Assembly (NCBI GenBank): GCA_022846035.1
Contig: AP025580.1
Span: forward strand, 1,364,001-1,428,000
Length of the DNA: 64,000 bases
Direction of reading: 5' to 3'
Source of the DNA: Christensenellaceae bacterium
GTDB taxonomy: Bacteria; Bacillota; Clostridia; Christensenellales; Christensenellaceae
Under the pieces are notes generated by a model. It searched no databases, was not told the origin of the DNA, and saw only the letters and a list, made by a program, of their open reading frames with translations. Every line of letters starts with the position of its first letter. Position 1 is the first letter of the stretch. Both the position numbers and the translations under genes were made by a program. Positions 63,632 through 64,000 of this stretch are shown piece by piece.

Positions 63632-63660
63632 AAGATACCACCGCGTGCGGTGGTTGTCAA
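63632..63660 (-). promoter_or_regulatory. Promoter of the hrcA operon with a spacer inverted repeat
   Basis: -35 TTGACA (63655-63660), 17-bp spacer, -10 TATCTT (63632-63637). The spacer is almost wholly an inverted repeat, CCACCGC-GT-GCGGTGG (63638-63653), which may be a second control site. Confidence 0.85.
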
Positions 63661-63712
63661 GTTCGATTGATAAAATTATAGCGGACGTTCATGAACTTAT
63701 TGTGAATGGATA

Positions 63713-64000
63713 TTAGAGATTCGCGATGAGTATGGAGACAAGCTGGTTTTGCAGGTCAAAGCCTTTTTTGGTAGGCAGCACACAGTCGTTTTGCACCACA
63801 CACAGTCCTTCGCCGCACGCTTTTTCGATCTCCGGCGCGTATTCCGTTAGGAAATCCGTACCAAAACGCCTTTTGTAATCATACAAAAGAAATCCTTTCT
63901 TCAGGCGCAGCTTGAGCATGATATATTCGATCTTTCGTTCCGTATCGCCGATAAAATCCGATTGCTCATAGCGCAACCTGCCCTTGCCCATATTTTCAAT
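63713..64000 (-). CDS. hemW: HemW-type radical SAM protein, 3' end (runs off the right edge)
   Basis: The last 95 residues are visible. The stretch ERKIEYIMLKLRLKKGF, then YAPEIEKACGEGLCVVQND and the KKGFDLQNQLVSIL end, matches the C-terminal HemW helical domain. HemW acts as a heme chaperone in bacteria; anaerobes use the same family. It lies directly before hrcA, the usual order. The radical SAM core is outside the window, so the call rests on the C-terminus and position. Confidence 0.82.
   Translation of the reverse strand: MENMGKGRLRYEQSDFIGDTERKIEYIMLKLRLKKGFLLYDYKRRFGTDFLTEYAPEIEKACGEGLCVVQNDCVLPTKKGFDLQNQLVSILIANL

Noticed and set aside
1-64000. CRISPR arrays, tRNA or rRNA genes, insertion sequences, prophage or defence islands
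   Set aside because: Intergenic gaps are short (the largest is the 342-nt T-box region) and none contained such repeats or genes; all long frames are housekeeping genes.

Overview
The window is a gene-dense bacterial chromosome segment. Every recognisable gene lies on the minus strand, so transcription runs from position 64000 toward position 1. Gene content and order point to a low-to-mid G+C Firmicute of class Clostridia: PolC-type polymerase, a T-box in front of hisS, HrcA/CIRCE, IreB, DUF1292, pyruvate phosphate dikinase, a MurE with the meso-DAP motif DNPR, and strong SD sites. A member of the Christensenellales is a guess. No rRNA, tRNA, CRISPR array, insertion sequence or prophage was seen.

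In the direction of transcription the layout is as follows. (1) The 3' end of hemW, then the heat-shock operon hrcA-grpE-dnaK-dnaJ behind a CIRCE operator. (2) A small, strongly promoted membrane protein. (3) prmA-rsmE-mtaB-HIT-GNAT, then rpsU. (4) phoH-pgpH-ybeY-(DgkA/PAP2 fusion)-era-recO, then ppdK. (5) lon-engB-metallophosphoesterase. (6) The dcw cell wall/division cluster: mraZ, rsmH, an FtsL-like protein, a PASTA penicillin-binding protein, murE, mraY, murD, ftsW, ftsQ, ftsA, ftsZ, then a SigE/SigK-type sigma factor. (7) nrdR-pgeF-cysteine desulfurase, ireB, ruvX-DUF1292. (8) rpsB-tsf, pyrH, frr plus a coupled 70-codon gene. (9) The isoprenoid/envelope operon uppS-cdsA-dxr-rseP-ispG-polC. 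(10) secD-secF. (11) recJ-apt-rel-dtd-MBL-hemZ. (12) A T-box leader and the 5' part of hisS.

Most of this is conserved housekeeping. The dcw cluster departs from the textbook form. Its class B PBP has lost all three active-site motifs (SxxK to SIFG, SxN to HCS, KTG to ISG). murF and murG are missing from their usual slots. The FtsL-like protein has a cytoplasmic domain of about 200 residues. FtsA has an altered phosphate-binding loop. The sigma gene after ftsZ sits where spoIIGA-sigE normally lies, but spoIIGA and any pro-sequence are absent, while two Spo0A-box-like repeats remain upstream.

Regulation is readable in several places: five promoters with a full TATAAT and a 17-bp spacer have TTGACA or a one-base variant at -35; a triple 10-bp MraZ operator; palindromes filling the -35/-10 spacer of two promoters; and several intrinsic terminators placed directly in front of the next gene. 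About 16 of some 58 genes appear to start with TTG or GTG. Many starts given here were moved from the longest reading frame to a codon with a good Shine-Dalgarno site.
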